Shown in pieces: positions 27,045 through 35,571 of a stretch of 64,000 bases of DNA. Position 1 is the stretch's first letter, and the number at the start of each line of letters is the position of its first letter. A program made the position numbers and the translations under genes. Below the pieces are notes generated by a model that was not told where the DNA came from, did no database searches, and was given only the letters and a program-made list of their open reading frames with translations. This DNA comes from an uncultured Cellvibrio sp. (GTDB lineage: Bacteria; Pseudomonadota; Gammaproteobacteria; Pseudomonadales; Cellvibrionaceae), in the NCBI GenBank assembly GCA_946481095.1, contig CAMLML010000003.1, forward strand, positions 33,380 to 97,379. Reading direction: 5' to 3'.

Positions 27045-28406
27045 TTAATGGCCAGTAGTCATACCTTCTTTAATTTCATGTGTAGGGGCTTTCTTCGCTG
27101 CGAATGCAAACCAGAGTACGTAGAGGTAGCACGCCAGCGGTACAGCAAATGCAATTGAACGTGCACCAACCGGGAAATGTGCAATTAACATGTCTACAGT
27201 AAAACCATAAGCAACAGAAATAAATCCGCCGCCGCAAATTGCCATACACATTAAACCGGAAGTTGCAGAAGCAGGTGCAGTTGAGCGCTCAAGTGTAAGA
27301 GTGAAAATGGTTGGGAACATAATGGAGTTGAACAAACCAATCAAAATTGCTGCGAAACCAGGGATAAAGCCCATAGTAATCGGGGTTTCGTAACCGTGTA
27401 GTGAAACGCTTCCTCCCAGTGGTGTAGGCGCCAGATTGTAAGTGCTTATTACAAGAACACACAGGGCTGTCGCTCCGGCAGCGACAATTGCCAACATGGT
27501 AGTGGGGCTGACGAAACGCAAAAGTGCTGAGCCGCCGAAACGTCCGATCATCGCGAGCAGCATAAAATAAGGTGCAACATAACCCGCAGTTAATGAGGGT
27601 ACATTGAGAATTTCTTTTTGTTCAAGAAAGAAAATCATACCGGAAATAACGCAGACCTCTGCACCTACATAAAGGAAAATTCCCAGAGCACCAAGATTGG
27701 CCCATTTTGATTTCAATGCTGAGAAAGGGGATTCTGTGTGCGCTGCCATTTTGGGTGAATGTTCGGAAATGGTGTTGCGTACCAAAAAGACTGCGATGGT
27801 GAATACAGCCAGTACAACAGCAATCAAAAAGTACATGTTGGTGACGAATGACAAACCTGTGCTCAGCAGTTCAGGTGTGGCTTCAACATCTTTGTGAAAT
27901 AAAGGTGTATCCAAAAGATAATTGGCACCCAGCCATCCGCCAATAAATGCCCCTAAAGAGTTGAAGGCTTGTGACAGGTTCAACCGGAATGCAGCACCTT
28001 TTTGATCACCCATGGAGGCAATCAACGGGTTAGCCGCTACTTGTAATAATGTAATGCCTGATGCGGCAACGAAAAGCCCGAGCAAAACAGTAGCAAAACT
28101 TTGTGAGAAGGTGGTGGACCAGGCGATCAAACAACCCGCAATGATACCGATGAGTCCGAGGATGATCGATTTGGTATAACCTTTTTTAGCGAGATAGGCC
28201 GCTGATGGGATAGACATGACTCCATATGCAATAAAAAACGCAAATTGATTGAGCTGTGCTTCTGCGTCAGTGAGGGTGTAAATCACCTTCATGCTCTTTA
28301 CCAGAGGGTCAATCAGGTTGGTAACGAATGCCCATATAAAAAACAACGACGTAATGTAAATGATCGAGAGAGCCAGGCTCCCGGCTTTTGATTTGGTATT
28401 TGACAT
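27045..28406 (-). CDS. FucP-family MFS sugar:proton symporter
   Basis: 453-residue inner-membrane transporter with about 12 hydrophobic segments, of the L-fucose permease (FHS) branch of the major facilitator superfamily. Characteristic blocks are FFIWAFVTNLIDPLVKSMK in helix 1, NQFAFFIAYGVMSIPSAAYLAKKGYTKSIILGL, LLQVAANPLIASMG, RLNLSQAFNSLGAFIG and the C-terminal NSIMFPTIFTLTLERS. Family members carry L-fucose, glucose, galactose or L-arabinose. The genomic setting makes L-arabinose the best guess (inference). It is convergent with galM and divergent from the multidomain GH43 gene; the 527-bp divergent region holds a putative GntR operator. Confidence 0.9.
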   Translation of the reverse strand: MSNTKSKAGSLALSIIYITSLFFIWAFVTNLIDPLVKSMKVIYTLTDAEAQLNQFAFFIAYGVMSIPSAAYLAKKGYTKSIILGLIGIIAGCLIAWSTTFSQSFATVLLGLFVAASGITLLQVAANPLIASMGDQKGAAFRLNLSQAFNSLGAFIGGWLGANYLLDTPLFHKDVEATPELLSTGLSFVTNMYFLIAVVLAVFTIAVFLVRNTISEHSPKMAAHTESPFSALKSKWANLGALGIFLYVGAEVCVISGMIFFLEQKEILNVPSLTAGYVAPYFMLLAMIGRFGGSALLRFVSPTTMLAIVAAGATALCVLVISTYNLAPTPLGGSVSLHGYETPITMGFIPGFAAILIGLFNSIMFPTIFTLTLERSTAPASATSGLMCMAICGGGFISVAYGFTVDMLIAHFPVGARSIAFAVPLACYLYVLWFAFAAKKAPTHEIKEGMTTGH

Positions 28407-28933
28407 AAAAGTATCCAGTATTTTCTTATGGAGGTTTTTTTTGATTATTGCCTTTGTTGCTTCGCCTATATGTTCATCAGATGATCAGATTAGGGACGGC
28501 AAACAAGGCCGCTAGATATATCTGTTTTTCCAGTTCCTGTTAATAGTTTTTTACTGAAACTCACAATAAAAGCCCAATCTGTTACCGCTAAATACCAGGC
28601 TCCAGATTATCCTGCCATCGATGTAATGGTCGGCGAGAATCCATGCGCCATTACCTGTCCATTGACTATCATCCGATTGTTGTTTTTGCTTCCTCTATAC
28701 CTACTGTGTCTAAAGCTTTGCCACCTGATTTCCCAATGTTCTATTAATCAGATTTGTCTGAAAATAATCCCCCTGGCCGCCTTTACTCTGATTTTAATCT
28801 ATGGCAAGATTTGATGATAGTAATATTGTAATACAAAATATAATCTACAATATTGCTATCCGATAGCATCCGGCTAGCGGGCATTATCAAAACTATAAAT
28901 AAGTAATAACAACACTAGAGAAAGGTGAATTAC
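28407..28933. other. 527-bp divergent intergenic region, regulatory
   Basis: No convincing gene. A 62-codon frame (28626-28814) lacks a good ribosome-binding site and reads as random hydrophobic sequence. The right-hand part is AT-rich and contains the best copy of the 17-bp repeat motif and an inverted repeat (28822-28854). Promoters for the FucP-type transporter (left) and the GH43 lipoprotein (right) must lie here, but I cannot place them with confidence. Confidence 0.6.
28822..28854. promoter_or_regulatory. Putative GntR operator, best copy, with 9-bp inverted repeat
   Basis: ATATTGTAATACAAAAT (28823-28839) has a near-palindromic core TTGTA-A-TACAA. It also belongs to a larger perfect inverted repeat, AATATTGTA (28822-28830) with TACAATATT (28846-28854). 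It is about 95 bp upstream of the GH43 lipoprotein ATG. It matches the copies at 18239 (1 mismatch) and 19268 (2 mismatches). Confidence 0.62.
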
Positions 28934-31900
28934 ATGAAGCTAACAGGCCTTGCGCTTGTCATTGGCGGTCTGCTGCTGTTGGGCGGCTGCGGTGGCGGTG
29001 GTGAAAAGAAATCCCCTTCGGTTCCAGCATCAGAGGAACCCGTATACAGCAAACCAACCCTATCCACGACAGTTCCGCGTGCTACCGATGGCTCAGTGGC
29101 CTGGCTGGATATTGGTGTACATGACCCATCCGTTATCAAAGATGGCAACACCCATTACATATTTGGTTCACATCTGGCTGCAGCCAAATCAACTGATCTC
29201 ATTAATTGGGAATATTTTTCGGTGCTCTCTGCCAATGATATGGTCGATGAGAGCCCGCTGTTTAATACCTATTCAACCCAAATCGCAGAAGGTATTAGCT
29301 GGACTGATGGTTACAAGGGCAACTGGGCTGCTGATGTGATCAAGTCGCCCAATGGGAAGTACTGGTTTTACTACAACCATTGCGCGCAAACAGAGGCCAC
29401 AGGTGGTTGTTGGAATCGTTCCTATCTGGGGCTGGCTGAGGCTGATGCTATAGAAGGGCCTTATGTTAACCGGGGCGTTTTCTTGCGTAGTGGTTATCGC
29501 AATGCGGGTGAATTTACCACCTATCCTTTGGATAATGGCCAAACTACTTATAACGGCGCTGTCGATCCCAATGTGATTGATCCGGCCGCTTTTTACGATA
29601 AAACCGGCAAGCTCTGGATGGTCTACGGTTCCTATTCCGGTGGTTTGTTTGTGTTGGAAATGGATACCGCAACAGGTAAGCCAAAAGCCGGGCAAGGTTA
29701 TGGCACCCGTTTGGTCGGTGGCCAGAGCAGGGCAATTGAGGGTGGATTTGTTCTCTACAGCCCCGAGAGTGATTACTACTATCTGTTCTTCTCTGTGGCA
29801 GGTTTTGCCGCGAATGATGGCTACAACATTCGTCTCGCCAGATCCAAAACACCCAATGGCCCATTTCTGGATGCCGCAGGCAACAATATTGCTGATGCTG
29901 GTGGATTGGAAATCGGTACCAAGTTGATGGGTGGGTTTGAGTTTACCCAACAGCTGGGCGAGACTTCGGAGTCCTGGGGTTATCAAGCCCCTGGCCATAA
30001 CTCGGCATTTTATGATGCAGCAACAGGTCGCCACATTTTAGTGACCCATACCCGTTTCCCTGCTACCTCAACTGATTACCCCACTATTCCCGAGGCTCAT
30101 GCAGTAAGAACTCACGAGATGTTTGTCAACAATCAGGGCTGGTTGGTTGTTTCTCCACAACGTTATGTTCCAACAAGCGGAAATAATCTGGTGGATATCA
30201 AAGAGATTCCTGGTTACTACAAATTTGTTAACCATGGCAAAGGTGTCAATACCCTTCCGGTGAAGTCCACTTATCTGGCCTTGAATGCCAATCGAACAGT
30301 GACAGGTTCGGAAACGGGTGCTTGGTATCCACAAGGTGGTAACACAATTAAGTTGGAATTGGGTAACACCAGTTACTACGGTGTTGTGAAGTGGCAGTGG
30401 GACAATGGTTTAAAAGAATTGGTGCCTGTGTTCTCGGCTTCATCTCTTGCCGGCGAAACTATTTGGGGGAGCAGAGTTGATCCAATTTCTGCAACCGCCA
30501 CAGCATTAACGACGGTTTCCAATGCCTTGGATATCAAAACAGAATTAACCATAGAAGACGAAGGCTATTCTTTGCCCAACTCGGGGAAAAACGGCACCAC
30601 TATCACCTGGGCAAGCAGCAATGAATATTTTATTGAGGCTGACGGATCGGTATTTATTCCAACGCCTGATCTGGGTAATCAGACAGTGACCTTGACGGCG
30701 AATATCACCTTGAATGGACAAAGCACTACCAAAACATTCACAGTCAATTTAACAGCTCGTCCTGCATTCAAAAACGCAGTAGCCCATTATAAATTTGAAA
30801 ATGGATTAACCGATTCACTGGGTAATTTTGCAGCGGCACAGACAACAGACAACAATCTGCTGAACACTGGCGTCACTACACCCACTTATGAAGCGGGTTA
30901 TGCAGGTCAGGCCTACGATTTTATCGGCACTAATGGTGTGCGTTTGCCCAATAACATTATTGCGTCGAATCAGTACACAGTGTCCTTCTGGTACAAGCCT
31001 GAAGTCTTGACTGCCTATACACCGGCGTTCTTCGCATCAACAGCTGACAATCAGTGGATCAGTTTTATTCCGGACAGGGCCGCACATTTCACCACTACCT
31101 CGTTGTTGTGGAGCTTCATTTTCCAGACTGACACAGTCGAGACTGATGACTGGAACCAAATCGTGCACACCGCAACAGCTCCATTGAATCAATGGCAACA
31201 CGTGGCGATTACCTATGCCGATACCACGATGAAACTTTATATCGATGGCAATCTGGCGGGTTCAATGCCACGTCAGGATATTTTCAGTGCAGCAGGAGGC
31301 AATTTTGCACTGGGTGTGAATTACGGTTGGGATCTGCCTTTTGTTGGTCAAATTGATGAATTCATTGTGTATGACTATGCCTTGAATAATTTGGATATTA
31401 ACGGTGCAGCCATTAACAATCTGACGGATTCTTCACTGTTTGCCGGATTCGTTAAAGATGCGTTGGATCTCGGCGATGTTTCCGCTGTGCGTGAAAACTT
31501 TGAATTGCCACGAGTAGGGCCTTTTGTTTCAGGTATCAGCTGGAGTTCAAATAACACTGAATTTTTGAATCCGGTGAATGGTACGGCAATCGTCAAACAG
31601 CCGAGCGCATTACAAGGCGATCAGCAAGTGGTGTTGACGGCAACAATCAAATATCAAAATTTCACAGATACCAAACAATTTACTGTCACAGTGAAATCAC
31701 TGGCGCCTGCTGAATATTCTTTTGAAGGTGATTTGACAGCGATTAATGGTGCTTATGCAACTGCCACCGTCACAGGTGATCGCATTTTGAATACCGGAGG
31801 CAGTGTGACTTATGTCGATGGTGTTAAAGGTTTGGCGGTGAATCTGGATGGAACATCTGGTGTCAGGTTGCCGGACAATTTAATCACCACCAACAGTTAC

Positions 31901-32338
31901 TCGGTTGCCATGTGGTTAAAACCGACGGCGTTCACCAATTTCACCACTGCTTTTTTCGCCGGTGCCAGCGCCAGTGCCTGGATTAGTTTGGTCCCTTCAA
32001 TGAATGGCACTAATCGAACGCGTGTGTGGGCAGATCAGGCGGGTTTCTTTGATAACGCCGAGCTGGATTCACGCATTCCACAAGGTGCATGGACTCATAT
32101 TGCATTCACAGTCGATGGTGAAGACAACAACAAAATAAAAATATTTGTGAATGGTGTGCAGTCGTTGGAAGCGACTGGATTCAAACGGGTATTTACCGTT
32201 GCCGGTGAAACCAACGAGTTTGCGCTGGGTGTGAATTATTGGGATATCCCTTTCAACGGTGCGATTGATGAATTGAAAATTTACAGCGGTGCTATTACGG
32301 CTGAATCAATCAATGCTCTGTATCAGGAAGGCTTGTAG
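28934..32338 (+). CDS. Multidomain GH43 endo-arabinanase-type lipoprotein with LamG-like modules
   Basis: 1134-residue predicted lipoprotein, probably on the outer-membrane surface. The lipobox is LLGGC, with Cys19 followed by Gly repeats. The GH43 domain (about 55-410) has base Asp64 (GVHDPSV), modulator Asp216 (VIDPAAF), acid Glu269 (AIEGGF) and the GHNS motif. It resembles GH43 endo-alpha-1,5-L-arabinanases of the BT0360 type. A beta-barrel C-module (about 415-515) follows. After it come two repeats of an atrophied bacterial Ig-like domain plus a LamG/concanavalin-like domain (about 525-825 and 830-1134), probably for polysaccharide binding. Start: an in-frame GTG at 28925 is part of the AAAGGTG ribosome-binding site; the ATG at 28934 is used. 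A terminator follows. Confidence 0.9.
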   Translation: MKLTGLALVIGGLLLLGGCGGGGEKKSPSVPASEEPVYSKPTLSTTVPRATDGSVAWLDIGVHDPSVIKDGNTHYIFGSHLAAAKSTDLINWEYFSVLSANDMVDESPLFNTYSTQIAEGISWTDGYKGNWAADVIKSPNGKYWFYYNHCAQTEATGGCWNRSYLGLAEADAIEGPYVNRGVFLRSGYRNAGEFTTYPLDNGQTTYNGAVDPNVIDPAAFYDKTGKLWMVYGSYSGGLFVLEMDTATGKPKAGQGYGTRLVGGQSRAIEGGFVLYSPESDYYYLFFSVAGFAANDGYNIRLARSKTPNGPFLDAAGNNIADAGGLEIGTKLMGGFEFTQQLGETSESWGYQAPGHNSAFYDAATGRHILVTHTRFPATSTDYPTIPEAHAVRTHEMFVNNQGWLVVSPQRYVPTSGNNLVDIKEIPGYYKFVNHGKGVNTLPVKSTYLALNANRTVTGSETGAWYPQGGNTIKLELGNTSYYGVVKWQWDNGLKELVPVFSASSLAGETIWGSRVDPISATATALTTVSNALDIKTELTIEDEGYSLPNSGKNGTTITWASSNEYFIEADGSVFIPTPDLGNQTVTLTANITLNGQSTTKTFTVNLTARPAFKNAVAHYKFENGLTDSLGNFAAAQTTDNNLLNTGVTTPTYEAGYAGQAYDFIGTNGVRLPNNIIASNQYTVSFWYKPEVLTAYTPAFFASTADNQWISFIPDRAAHFTTTSLLWSFIFQTDTVETDDWNQIVHTATAPLNQWQHVAITYADTTMKLYIDGNLAGSMPRQDIFSAAGGNFALGVNYGWDLPFVGQIDEFIVYDYALNNLDINGAAINNLTDSSLFAGFVKDALDLGDVSAVRENFELPRVGPFVSGISWSSNNTEFLNPVNGTAIVKQPSALQGDQQVVLTATIKYQNFTDTKQFTVTVKSLAPAEYSFEGDLTAINGAYATATVTGDRILNTGGSVTYVDGVKGLAVNLDGTSGVRLPDNLITTNSYSVAMWLKPTAFTNFTTAFFAGASASAWISLVPSMNGTNRTRVWADQAGFFDNAELDSRIPQGAWTHIAFTVDGEDNNKIKIFVNGVQSLEATGFKRVFTVAGETNEFALGVNYWDIPFNGAIDELKIYSGAITAESINALYQEGL

Positions 32339-32345
32339 CCCTGAC

Positions 32346-32376
32346 AAAAAGTGAGGAAATTTTTTCCTCACTTTTT
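32346..32376 (+). terminator. Rho-independent terminator after the GH43 lipoprotein
   Basis: Inverted repeat AAAAAGTGAGGAAA / TTTCCTCACTTTTT with a short T loop, directly after the stop codon. The stem is near perfect and ends in five T residues. Confidence 0.85.
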
Positions 32377-32415
32377 CCAGATATTTTTTCAAAACACATG
32401 ATGATCCTTCAACGT

Positions 32416-32447
32416 GTATTTGTTTCTTCGAAGTGATAAACAAATAC
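32416..32447 (+). promoter_or_regulatory. 10-bp perfect inverted repeat before the TonB receptor gene
   Basis: GTATTTGTTT (32416-32425) and AAACAAATAC (32438-32447) are exact inverted copies with a 12-nt spacer. The element ends 23 bp before the receptor ATG. It could be an operator or a leader-mRNA hairpin; it does not match the 17-bp motif found elsewhere in the locus. Confidence 0.5.
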
Positions 32448-32470
32448 TAAAAATAATACGGAGTCAGAAG

Positions 32471-35272
32471 ATGTACTCAAAATCAATTTTAGCAAGCGCT
32501 GTTATTGCAGCTATGTTTGCCCCCAATCTTTATGCACAAGATCAGACAGAAGAAAGTGAAGAAATTGTTGTTACCGGTATTCGTGCCAGTTTGAGCAAGG
32601 CCTTGGACATCAAACGCGACAACACACAAATTGTTGATGCAATTGTGGCGGAAGATATCGGTAAGTTTCCTGATAACAACGTAGTGGAAGCCTTGCAGCG
32701 TGTGACTGGTGTGCAAACGACAAACCGTGGGGGTGGCGAAGTGTCAGGAGTTTCCATTCGCGGCCTAACGGATATCCACACTACAGTGAATGGACGTGAT
32801 GTCTATACGGGTGCAGGTCGTGTAATGCAATTGCAAGATATACCTGCCAGTTTGCTGGCCAGTGTTACGGTCTATAAAACACGTTCTGCTGATCAGGTGG
32901 AGCGTGGTATTGCAGGTTCTATTGATGTGAAAACCCATCGTCCATTTAACTTTGATGGTGCCAAAATGTCTGTTGCTGCTCGCGGTATTTATGCAGATCA
33001 ACCGGATAAAATTGATCCCAATATCAGTGCGCTTTTCAGTAATCGTTGGGAGACTAGCCAAGGTGATTTTGGTGCTCTGGTGAATTTTTCTTTTGCGGAA
33101 ACTCACTATCGTGATGACACCATGACTGCCGGTGCAGCTTTTCCCTTTTTCAATGCAGTCCCTCACCCTGGTTATGCACCTTATGAAATGATTCCTGGTG
33201 ATTTCAATGGTGTCAGGGTTTGGCAGCCTGGTTTGGAGAATGGTCTTCCTTCTGGAGAAGGTTCAACCTTAACGCTTGGTGGTGTGGAATATGATTATTT
33301 GTTGATGCGTGATGCAATTTTCGGTACTTCCTTCACCGGCGAACGTAAACGTCCTGCAGCGAGTGTTTCTTTGCAGTGGGCACCGGATGATCAATTGGAA
33401 GTGACTGCAGAAGGTTTTTATACGGGATACAGAAATAAGTCGCAAAATGCCATGTGGTTTTCCAACACTCTGGAACATCAAGATGGCAACATTCCGATTC
33501 CTTTGATTTATGAAGGTACTAATATTGTTAAAGAGCATGATGGCCATGCTAATGGTGGTTTCCAAAGCGGAGATTATGCTACCGGAAAAACGGACAGCTA
33601 TTTATACGCATTGGGAGCAAAATGGATACCAAGGGATGACATCACAGTTAATTCAGAAGTGACTTATCAAAATAGTAAATTCACGAGTGAATTTTTTGCA
33701 ATGCGTTTCGCGCGTACCGCTTATGGTTTAACTGTGGACTACAATGATCGCGATGGTGTTCCTTCACTTGTTTTCAAAGACAATCCTGCAACAGCCAATT
33801 TGGATGAATCCGACATGTCAGCGATAGGCAACTGGAATGCTTCTGGTATGTGGGACAATGGCGGTGGCAATGAAGGTGATTCAATAACACTCACCAGTGA
33901 TCTGGTTTGGGATTTGGACGGAAATTATTTCAAATCCTTGAAAGTGGGTGGCCGATACGAAGAGCGTAATGCACAGGATTTTGGTCGTGGGCAAGACTCT
34001 TGGGCCTACAGCAGTCCGCTCAGTCAAATGATGACAGATTTGGTTGCTGCCGGTGCGTCAGGTGATGGTTCAGGTGTTGTATTCCAGGTGAATAATTATT
34101 TCGATGGCAGAGCGAATATTTTTGATAACTTTATTACTGCAAATGGTAATTATTTATTAGATAACGCTGATGCTGTTCGCACGCTTTATGGTCTGAACAC
34201 GGAAAAAGTGCATAAAAACTTTGATGTAACGGAAGACTCTGTTGCACTTTATGCCACTACCAAATTTAATTTGATAGATACATTAAGCGGTGAATTTGGT
34301 TTACGTTATGTTAACTATAAACAGGATATGGAATTTTGGTCTGAAACAGGAACCAATACCAATATCTATGATGATGACACAGGAAAAGGTAAAGCCGATA
34401 AATTGTTACCAAGTCTGGTACTCAATTGGGACATCGCTGATGATGTGAAAGGGCGTCTTGCTTATACTCAAACATTGCGCATGCCTAATTTCGGTGATTT
34501 GAATCCGTTGCAATATTTTCAGGATCCATTAACTTCAATTCCTTATGGAACAGGTAGTGGCGGTAACCCGGATTTGCAACCGACAGAATCGACTAACTAT
34601 GATTTATCACTTGAGTGGTATTTCGCAGATGCCAGCTCTATTTATGCTGCTATATTCAAGCGTGAAATTGAGGGGGCTGTCATCGGTGGTGCGAAAATTG
34701 TCAATCGTACGGGTAATGATGGAGTGACCCGTGACTATGTTCTCACGACTTTGGTAAATGCTGTAGATGGTGAGCTGTCTGGTTTGGAAGTGGGGCTGGT
34801 TTATTTCCCGGATAATTTACCTTCTGCCTTGGATGGTTTGGGGATACAGGCGAGTTACACGGCACTGGATTCCTCGCAAAAAACACCTGATTACAATTCT
34901 GCTGGTGAAATTTTCCGTTATGTCGATTCCAATATGAGCGGTGTGTCTGACGATTCTTACAGTGTTGTTCTTGCCTACGATAAAGATGCGGTTGAAGCGC
35001 GTTTGTCTTATGTGTGGCGTGAATCTTTTTATTCTCGTAGAGAAGCTGCAATTTTTGCCAACCCAATCCAAATTTGGAATCGTCCGGAGCAAAGTCTGGA
35101 ATTACAATTAAGTTATAACGTCACCGATGATCTCGTTGTGACACTTGATGCAACCAATTTGCTGGATGATGTTTACCAAAGCTATTACGGTGAAGGTAAT
35201 CAAAATCTATTTAATTTTGGAAGTTTAATCTATTCAAAAACCTATGCATTGGGAGCGCGTTACTCTTTCTAA
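32471..35272 (+). CDS. TonB-dependent outer-membrane receptor (carbohydrate type)
   Basis: 933-residue outer-membrane receptor, probably for arabinan oligosaccharides. The signal peptide ends near NLYA-QDQ. A TonB box reads EEIVVTGIRAS. The plug domain (about 45-165) contains DNNVVEALQRVTGVQ and VSIRGL, and a 22-strand-type barrel ends in GARYSF. It is of the TonB-Xanth-Caul class commonly found beside glycoside hydrolases in Cellvibrio, Xanthomonas and Caulobacter. Start: upstream in-frame sequence exists from 32414, but the ATG at 32471 begins the signal peptide. No SusD partner is present, as expected for this class. It has a terminator on each side, so it is probably monocistronic. Confidence 0.93.
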   Translation: MYSKSILASAVIAAMFAPNLYAQDQTEESEEIVVTGIRASLSKALDIKRDNTQIVDAIVAEDIGKFPDNNVVEALQRVTGVQTTNRGGGEVSGVSIRGLTDIHTTVNGRDVYTGAGRVMQLQDIPASLLASVTVYKTRSADQVERGIAGSIDVKTHRPFNFDGAKMSVAARGIYADQPDKIDPNISALFSNRWETSQGDFGALVNFSFAETHYRDDTMTAGAAFPFFNAVPHPGYAPYEMIPGDFNGVRVWQPGLENGLPSGEGSTLTLGGVEYDYLLMRDAIFGTSFTGERKRPAASVSLQWAPDDQLEVTAEGFYTGYRNKSQNAMWFSNTLEHQDGNIPIPLIYEGTNIVKEHDGHANGGFQSGDYATGKTDSYLYALGAKWIPRDDITVNSEVTYQNSKFTSEFFAMRFARTAYGLTVDYNDRDGVPSLVFKDNPATANLDESDMSAIGNWNASGMWDNGGGNEGDSITLTSDLVWDLDGNYFKSLKVGGRYEERNAQDFGRGQDSWAYSSPLSQMMTDLVAAGASGDGSGVVFQVNNYFDGRANIFDNFITANGNYLLDNADAVRTLYGLNTEKVHKNFDVTEDSVALYATTKFNLIDTLSGEFGLRYVNYKQDMEFWSETGTNTNIYDDDTGKGKADKLLPSLVLNWDIADDVKGRLAYTQTLRMPNFGDLNPLQYFQDPLTSIPYGTGSGGNPDLQPTESTNYDLSLEWYFADASSIYAAIFKREIEGAVIGGAKIVNRTGNDGVTRDYVLTTLVNAVDGELSGLEVGLVYFPDNLPSALDGLGIQASYTALDSSQKTPDYNSAGEIFRYVDSNMSGVSDDSYSVVLAYDKDAVEARLSYVWRESFYSRREAAIFANPIQIWNRPEQSLELQLSYNVTDDLVVTLDATNLLDDVYQSYYGEGNQNLFNFGSLIYSKTYALGARYSF

Positions 35273-35290
35273 GACAATCAGATGTTTTAT

Positions 35291-35319
35291 AAAAAGCCTT
35301 GCTTGATGCAAGGCTTTTT
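35291..35319 (+). terminator. Rho-independent terminator after the TonB receptor
   Basis: AAAAAGCCTTGC (35291-35302) pairs perfectly with GCAAGGCTTTTT (35308-35319) around a 5-nt loop, giving a strong stem and a U-tract. It lies 19 bp after the receptor stop codon. Confidence 0.9.
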
Positions 35320-35386
35320 ATTCTGAAATTGGTTGGAAATTTTTGTGAAATGATTTGCAAACGATGGTAAAAAAACAACAAAAGTC

Positions 35387-35424
35387 TGGACATCAAACAA
35401 TATTTATATATTATATTACAAATG
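35387..35424 (+). promoter_or_regulatory. Predicted promoter and weaker operator copy before the GH127 gene
   Basis: TGGACA (35387-35392), 16-bp spacer, TATTAT (35409-35414). Overlapping the -10 is ATATTATATTACAAATG (35408-35424), 13 of 17 positions matching the copy at 28823. A transcript starting just after it would have a leader of about 150 nt, including the hairpin at 35516-35546. Confidence 0.5.
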
Positions 35425-35515
35425 GATATTAAATGAATTGCGCTTTTAATTTTCCAGTGTTTCAAGAGTTTTTGTTTTAGAGTTATTCCGTTGTTATGGA
35501 TAGTTAACCTTATTC

Positions 35516-35546
35516 AACCGCTGTAGATGTCTGCAGCGGTTTTTTT
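35516..35546 (+). terminator. Intrinsic-terminator hairpin inside the predicted GH127 leader
   Basis: A 12-bp stem (35516-35527 with 35530-35541, one G-U pair) followed by T7 (35540-35546). It begins about 200 bp after the TonB receptor's own terminator and ends 25 bp before the GH127 ATG (35572). It lies downstream of the only visible promoter, so it may act as an attenuator of the GH127 gene. Confidence 0.75.
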
Positions 35547-35571
35547 ATCTCAATTATTTTCCTGTTCAATT

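Noticed and set aside
28626..28814. 62-codon hydrophobic frame in the divergent region
   Set aside because: No ribosome-binding site, no similarity to a known family and atypical codons; it is likely chance within AT-rich DNA.
35527..35571. Upstream start of the GH127 gene at 35527
   Set aside because: It lies within a terminator hairpin and would add residues before the signal peptide.
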